A DNA stretch of 64,000 nucleotides from Sphingomonas pokkalii (GTDB lineage Bacteria > Pseudomonadota > Alphaproteobacteria > Sphingomonadales > Sphingomonadaceae): contig NZ_QENQ01000001.1 of the NCBI RefSeq assembly GCF_003096275.1, positions 3,680,009 through 3,744,008 of the forward strand. Direction: 5' to 3'. The notes under the pieces were generated by a model that was given only the letters and a program-made list of their open reading frames with translations, searched no databases and was not told where the DNA came from. Shown here in pieces: positions 62,960 to 64,000 of this stretch; the stretch's first letter is position 1, and the number at the start of each line of letters is the position of its first letter. Made by a program: the position numbers and the translations under genes.

Positions 62960-63420
62960 GCTGTTCGTGGTGGCGCCGCTGCTGTTGGTGCGGCTTGCGG
63001 AAGCCGCCCGCGGGGAAGGGGCGATCAGCGTATCCGATCTGATCCGCCTCGACGCCGAACAGCGGCTTGCCTGCGCTGCCGGGCTGGAGGTCGGGCGCGC
63101 CCGGTAGCGGCAGGATCATCGCGCCGCCTGTTTCGGCCTGCCACCGGCTGTCGACGATAGGGCCGCAGCCCTCGCCGACGGCATGGCGATACCGTTCCCC
63201 GCCATCCGGGGGCGATCGGTTCGCCCACCGATTTCGGCAGCTTGATCGTGGTGCGGAAGGTCCACGCCCCATAGACGTCGCCTGCGCGCATGAGGGGGCG
63301 CAGCGCCATGGGGGCGGCATAGAAGATGTCTGCCGGTAAGCGATGAGCCTGAACGCTTGCCCGGCGTCGTCGCAAGGGTGGTGGCACTTGTGGCATGGCG
63401 ATTACGCGCGCGCCAACATC
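62960..63420 (-). pseudogene. Decayed leftward gene, frameshifted, with a possible heme motif
   Basis: On the minus strand the third codon positions are strongly G/C in successive frames: first a frame with CHKCHHPCDDAGQAFRLIA, then one with LPADIFYAAPMALRPLMRAG and DVYGAWTFRTTIKLPKSVGE, then, after a shift at a run of C/G near 63210, one with GGERYRHAVGEGCGPIVDSR and AGKPLFGVEADQIGYADRPF. This looks like one gene broken by at least two frameshifts, perhaps for an exported c-type heme protein. No intact start or family could be found. Sequence errors cannot be ruled out. The surrounding 62659-63590 has no intact gene. Confidence 0.45.
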
Positions 63421-63590
63421 GTGCGGGAATTGCGTTTGGACGCGGGCGGGGCAGGCGATAGCGCGAAGGCCGGGGGCTCGGGCACCGGGCGGGTGCCGAT
63501 CGGCACGCGACGTGCGCTCGTCTCCGGCGCCAGCGGTACACTCGACCGAATCGAAATGGCCTTTAAATACGAGGTCTAACAAGGGAGAGG

Positions 63591-64000
63591 ATGATGGCGA
63601 TCGCAACGGAAGATGGGCTGCCAAGGCACCACAAGGCGACACAGAACGAGAAGCTCGTCATTGCCGCCTCGTCGCTGGGGACGGTGTTCGAATGGTATGA
63701 TTTCTACCTCTACGGGCTGTTGGCGAGTTATATTTCGGCGCAGTTCTTCTCAGGCGTGAACGAGACGACGGGCTTCATTCTGGCCCTGGCGGCGTTCGCG
63801 GCAGGCTTTGCCGTGCGGCCTTTCGGTGCGCTGGTGTTCGGGCGCATCGGCGATCTCGTGGGGCGCAAGAACACCTTTCTCGTCACCATGGGCCTGATGG
63901 GCCTCTCCACCTTCGCCGTCGGCCTGCTGCCGGCCTATGCGACGATCGGTGTCGCTGCGCCGTTCGTGCTGGTGGCGCTGCGGCTGGTGCAGGGGCTGGC
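63591..64000 (+). CDS. MHS-family MFS transporter, N-terminal part, cut by the window edge
   Basis: The frame runs open to the end of the window (137 codons seen). It shows the hallmark of the metabolite:H+ symporter group: SSLGTVFEWYDFYLYG early, and RPFGALVFGRIGDLVGRKNT as the MFS loop 2-3 motif. Members carry dicarboxylates, shikimate, proline/betaine or aromatic acids. Two adjacent ATGs (63591 and 63594) follow GGGAGAGG; the second has better spacing. It lies 933 bases after the fourth TonB receptor. The substrate is unknown. Confidence 0.88.
   Translation, partial: MMAIATEDGLPRHHKATQNEKLVIAASSLGTVFEWYDFYLYGLLASYISAQFFSGVNETTGFILALAAFAAGFAVRPFGALVFGRIGDLVGRKNTFLVTMGLMGLSTFAVGLLPAYATIGVAAPFVLVALRLVQGL

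Noticed and set aside
63343..63579. A 78-codon plus-strand frame before the MHS transporter
   Set aside because: No family features, no good ribosome site, and it overlaps the minus-strand decayed gene signal.

Overview
The window looks like a chromosomal segment of a sphingomonad (Alphaproteobacteria, Sphingomonadales; Sphingomonas or a near relative). The evidence is the high GC content with strong G/C at third codon positions, four large TonB-dependent receptors, the rplU-rpmA ribosomal pair next to hspQ and a tRNA-Ser, and a dense set of catabolic genes with many regulators. No insertion sequence, phage, integrase or CRISPR array was seen, so it reads as accessory catabolic islands on a normal chromosome.

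Layout. (1) 1-3640 is a housekeeping edge: the C-terminal half of a hybrid histidine kinase, a TetR regulator, a GNAT acetyltransferase, rpmA/rplU with a clear terminator, hspQ and tRNA-Ser(CGA). (2) 4015-25614 is a first catabolic island. It holds a TonB receptor, a nine-gene leftward operon (aldehyde dehydrogenase, BNR propeller, VOC protein, AA_synth/DUF1185 protein, alpha/beta hydrolase, ThDP enzyme, atypical SDR, cytochrome b561, succinate-semialdehyde-type dehydrogenase), a hydratase plus a second atypical SDR, an FMN reductase and flavin monooxygenase pair, a second TonB receptor, a LysR regulator, a class III aminotransferase and an MFS transporter. A short motif around TGTTGC recurs in the four promoter regions of this island. 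(3) 25700-30799 is a gentisate-type ring-cleavage island: FAH-family hydrolase, MarR, hotdog thioesterase, gentisate-dioxygenase-like cupin, nitrilase and maleate isomerase. (4) 30964-48208 carries a secreted SnoaL-like protein, an indolepyruvate-ferredoxin-oxidoreductase-like pair, a MarR regulator, an AMP-ligase, a cysteine-less thiolase, a DUF35-SDR fusion, a cyclase-family hydrolase, an amino-acid permease, an aldehyde dehydrogenase, a DadA-like oxidase, RidA, an ornithine-cyclodeaminase homologue and an AraC regulator. (5) 48221-60173 has a cytochrome c lipoprotein, two related small membrane proteins, two paralogous membrane-anchored winged-helix regulators around a serine-hydrolase homologue that has lost its catalytic motifs, a TonB receptor, and an operon of three exported proteins. 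(6) 60598-64000 has a fourth TonB receptor, a degraded stretch, and the start of an MHS-type transporter.

How the genes may work together. Receptors and permeases bring substrates in. The flavin monooxygenase with its reductase, the VOC protein, hydrolase, hydratase and aldehyde dehydrogenases of the first island fit oxidation and side-chain or ring breakdown of an aromatic or alicyclic compound, but the substrate cannot be named. The second island fits gentisate to maleylpyruvate to maleate plus pyruvate to fumarate. The third fits conversion of an amino compound to a 2-oxo acid and then to an acyl-CoA, with retro-aldol or thiolytic steps. Functions are given at family level unless stated; pathway links are inference.
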